A DNA stretch of 6,202 bases, taken from NCBI GenBank assembly GCA_028686145.1, contig JAQUCQ010000210.1:1-6202 (forward strand), in the 5' to 3' direction. Shown one piece after another: positions 6,130-6,202 of the stretch. The DNA is from Desulfuromonadaceae bacterium (GTDB lineage: Bacteria; Desulfobacterota; Desulfuromonadia; Geobacterales; Pseudopelobacteraceae). The notes under the pieces were generated by a model. It did no database searches and was not told the origin of the DNA. It saw nothing but the letters and a program-made list of their open reading frames with translations. Position 1 is the stretch's first letter. Every line of letters begins with the position of its first letter. The translations under genes were made by a program, and so were the position numbers.

Positions 6130-6202
6130 ATGCTAGCTAAAAACAGATTTTATTCGTTGTATGTTCTCTGGTTGATAATTGTTGTTTCTTCTACTGTAAC
6201 CC
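6130..6202 (+). CDS. Start of a probably exported or membrane-anchored protein, truncated by the right window edge
   Basis: Only 24 codons are visible: MLAKNRFYSLYVLWLIIVVS and four more, open to the edge. Lys4 and Arg6 followed by a hydrophobic stretch (about 8-20) look like a signal peptide or an N-terminal membrane anchor. AAGGA at 6114-6118 is 11 nt before ATG 6130 but only 5 nt before an in-frame GTG at 6124, so the true start may be GTG 6124 (VHM before LAKN). It lies 64 bp after the TIG gene with no terminator between, so it probably continues that operon. The product cannot be identified from this fragment. Confidence 0.55.
   Translation, partial: MLAKNRFYSLYVLWLIIVVSSTVT

Overview
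The window reads as a chromosomal stretch from an anaerobic Gram-negative bacterium, most likely of the Desulfuromonadales/Geobacter-Pelobacter-Desulfuromonas type. Three things point there together: a citrate synthase of the eukaryotic (mitochondrial) type, which is characteristic of Geobacteraceae; a two-iron desulfoferrodoxin, typical of anaerobic deltaproteobacteria; and an lptF-lptG pair, which requires a lipopolysaccharide outer membrane. Base composition is moderate by eye (roughly mid-40s % G+C, higher inside the citrate synthase gene). The assignment is inference from gene content, not from a marker gene.

Layout, all genes on the + strand: (1) 1-488, the C-terminal part of an M24-family metallopeptidase cut by the left edge. 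(2) 489-675, a regulatory gap with a candidate sigma70 promoter and two copies of an 11-bp TCGTATACnGT element. (3) 676-2004, gltA, closed by a strong hairpin terminator at 2031-2062. (4) 2063-2281, a leader region with a candidate promoter, then dfx (2282-2662), closed by a long palindromic terminator at 2681-2731. (5) 2732-2859, a short gap with no convincing promoter, then lptF (2860 or 2875 to 4020), lptG (4022-5101), a secreted three-repeat IPT/TIG protein (5145-6065), and the start of another probably exported protein (6130 to the right edge). This last group is tightly spaced with no terminator between members and is probably one operon.

Functionally the window holds three independent units. 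Citrate synthase feeds acetyl-CoA into the TCA cycle. Desulfoferrodoxin removes superoxide in an oxygen-sensitive cell. LptF and LptG form the inner-membrane channel of the LPS transporter, followed by envelope proteins of unknown role. Apart from shadow frames the minus strand appears empty, and I see no RNA gene, insertion sequence, CRISPR array or phage feature. No dramatic new system is visible. The points most worth a second look are the paired operator-like repeats before gltA, the overlapping mini-ORF at the lptF start, and the uncharacterised TIG protein tied to lptFG.
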